NCBI GenBank assembly: GCA_959608885.1
Contig: CAUHSG010000008.1
Span: 1 to 64,000 of the forward strand
Reading direction: 5' to 3'
Source: an uncultured Coriobacteriia bacterium
Lineage (GTDB): Bacteria > Actinomycetota > Coriobacteriia > Coriobacteriales > QAMH01
Length of the DNA: 64,000 nucleotides
The notes beneath the pieces are model-generated. The model was not told where the DNA came from. It ran no database searches and was given only the letters and a program-made list of their open reading frames with translations. The translations under genes were made by a program, and so were the position numbers. Positions 62,936 through 64,000 of the stretch are shown one piece after another; the stretch's first letter is position 1, and each line of letters starts with the position of its first letter.

Positions 62936-63214
62936 TCAGGCGACTGGGGTGAAGTAAACGCAACGCTCGCCTCCGGAAAGAGGCGAGCCGTTCTTTCGTC
63001 CGCAGGGATTGGCGCACATCACGCCAACGCGCGTGCAAAACACGGGTACGGGAAGCTTGCGCTCAGGTAGTTTTGCCCCGCAGCGGCGGCAATGCTCGTA
63101 ATCTCCCCTCGTCGGGTCATTCATCGTCCCGCATTCCGGGCAAGGAAGCAGGGGTTCCTTGGGTGGTTTGCATTTGCCGCAATAGGGATTGCATACATGC
63201 ATGGACGTTGACAT
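62936..63214 (-). CDS. Small cysteine-rich protein, zinc-ribbon-like
   Basis: This 92-residue protein has 11 cysteines at 8, 12, 15, 25, 28, 42, 45, 60, 67, 71 and 85. CPEC (25-28) and CRRC (42-45) fit a zinc ribbon. The rest, including VCNPYCGKC at the start and FCTRVGVMCANPCGRK later, would bind another metal or an iron-sulfur centre. The ATG at 63214 has a GAGGAGAGAG ribosome-binding sequence. It is divergent from the molybdopterin oxidoreductase at 63487 and shares a palindromic operator with it. I do not recognise the family. It may be an electron carrier, a metallochaperone or a regulator. Confidence 0.7.
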   Translation of the reverse strand: MSTSMHVCNPYCGKCKPPKEPLLPCPECGTMNDPTRGDYEHCRRCGAKLPERKLPVPVFCTRVGVMCANPCGRKNGSPLSGGERCVYFTPVA

Positions 63215-63305
63215 GGCTCTCTCCTCTCGCCTATTCGCCCACAGGCGAATCAATGGGGCCATGCTAGCGAAGGAGCGATTTCGGAGCATCGCCCATTTGC
63301 TCGTA

Positions 63306-63333
63306 ACTGGACATGAAATCCATTTTGTCCAGG
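63306..63333. promoter_or_regulatory. 28-bp operator, copy 2 (divergent promoter)
   Basis: ACTGGACA-N12-TGTCCAGG, 15 of 16 half-site bases as in copy 1. It lies 92 bases upstream of the Cys-rich gene and 153 bases upstream of the molybdopterin oxidoreductase, so it could control both. Confidence 0.68.
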
Positions 63334-63486
63334 CCCGCTGAACAGATGGGGAGAGATAGCGCACATCAGCTGGATGATTCGCCTCATGCTGTAGATTGTG
63401 CCGGAAACGTCCCGCTCCATATCCTCGTCACAAGGGCATGTTGCGCACAGCGACATGCGAAATCCGAGGAGAAGGAGAGGGAAGAC

Positions 63487-64000
63487 ATGGCTAAACCATG
63501 GATTCGCGAAGAGGATGGCGAGACCATCATCAGGTCCTGCGCTTGGTCACCTCCGGGATGCCATCCCGTAGGCTGCGGCGTACAACTCCACGTGAAGGAT
63601 GGCAAGCTCGTCGAGGTCGAAGGTGACCCCGAGCACCCCATCACGAAGGGCGCGTTGTGCCCGCGTTGCCTGGCACTCACCGACGTGACCTATCACAAGG
63701 ACCGCATCACCAAGCCCTTGAAACGCGCTGTCGAAGATCGCGGCAAGGACAAGTGGGAGGAGATCTCACTTGACGAGGCATTTGACATCCTCGAGGAAAA
63801 GACGCGGTATTTCAGCGAGAAGTATGGTCCGGAGTCGATAATCGTGTTCTGTGGCACCGGCCGTGAGGCGACGAAGTACCACAACGAACTCGCCTTCATG
63901 GGCTTTGGCACGCCAAATGCCTGCTATGCGCAGTCCGGTTGGGCATGCTACGCACCGCGCGTGTCATCGATGGCCTACCTCATGGGCGGCGGCTATCCCG
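63487..64000 (+). CDS. Molybdopterin-dependent oxidoreductase, second (cut by window end)
   Basis: The first 171 residues are in the window. They match the oxidoreductase at 56582: GCHPVGCG (Cys25, Cys30), LCPRC (Cys58, Cys61), the VEGDPEHP segment, the GTGREATKYHNELAFMGFGTPN stretch and SGWACYAPR. The cluster motif is C-x4-C-x27-C-x2-C, again with the last pair in place of the first cysteine of the standard motif. No twin-arginine signal is present. GGAGAGGG precedes the ATG. The gene continues beyond 64000. The operator at 63306 implies control by the TetR regulator. Confidence 0.85.
   Translation, partial: MAKPWIREEDGETIIRSCAWSPPGCHPVGCGVQLHVKDGKLVEVEGDPEHPITKGALCPRCLALTDVTYHKDRITKPLKRAVEDRGKDKWEEISLDEAFDILEEKTRYFSEKYGPESIIVFCGTGREATKYHNELAFMGFGTPNACYAQSGWACYAPRVSSMAYLMGGGYP

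Noticed and set aside
1..64000. tRNA, rRNA, CRISPR array or insertion sequence
   Set aside because: No T-loop sequences, rRNA core motifs, evenly spaced direct repeats or transposase-like frames were seen in the intergenic regions.

Overview
The window is a dense, GC-rich bacterial chromosome segment. Gene content and order point to an anaerobic actinobacterium of the Coriobacteriia, most likely the Eggerthellaceae. The evidence is a conserved ftsK-rodZ-pgsA-cinA-recA-rny-spoVS block, a Gram-positive type LexA system, gatCAB, a Mn-dependent pyrophosphatase, and soluble molybdopterin oxidoreductases with MFS transporters and LysR/TetR regulators. I assign no species. I see no tRNA, rRNA, CRISPR array or insertion sequence.

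Layout. Positions 1-290 hold two long hairpins downstream of a trigger factor gene. 290-3712 (minus) carries trigger factor and a Na+/H+ antiporter. 3892-20479 (plus) is a long run of core genes: uppP, a degenerate PAP2 protein, chorismate mutase plus DAHP synthase, a PcrA helicase, pyrophosphatase, MscS, argS, lysA, hom, gatCAB, a radical SAM protein and a FAD reductase. 20496-24436 holds two sodium symporters around a VanZ gene. 24479-26653 is an SOS locus: lexA faces a small membrane protein gene followed by nrdR and dut, with three LexA boxes between them. 26650-53620 (minus) is a long housekeeping block: hflX, dapF, miaA, miaB, a PHP phosphoesterase, spoVS, phosphohexomutase, an orphan GHKL ATPase, rny, recX, recA, cinA, pgsA, rimO, yajQ, rodZ, ftsK, RNase J, dapA, dapB, an M16 protease, a dNTPase and guaB.

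53712-64000 is accessory. It starts with a relic of an iron-sulfur subunit. A LysR regulator then faces an MFS transporter, a molybdopterin oxidoreductase, a two-cluster ferredoxin subunit and an MFS pseudogene broken by three single-base shifts. A second module has a TetR regulator, an MFS transporter, an 11-cysteine small protein and a second molybdopterin oxidoreductase that runs off the end. Three copies of one 28-bp palindrome (ACTGGACA-N12-TGTCCAGT) sit upstream of the genes of this second module, so it looks like one regulon.

The strongest candidates for something undescribed are: (1) the 95-residue tail-anchored protein (25524-25811) under double LexA-box control; (2) the TetR-associated molybdoenzyme regulon with its Cys-rich partner; (3) the PAP2 protein lacking its catalytic histidine; (4) the orphan GHKL ATPase between rny and the phosphohexomutase; (5) the IMP dehydrogenase that resembles the Tritrichomonas enzyme residue for residue at catalytic positions.
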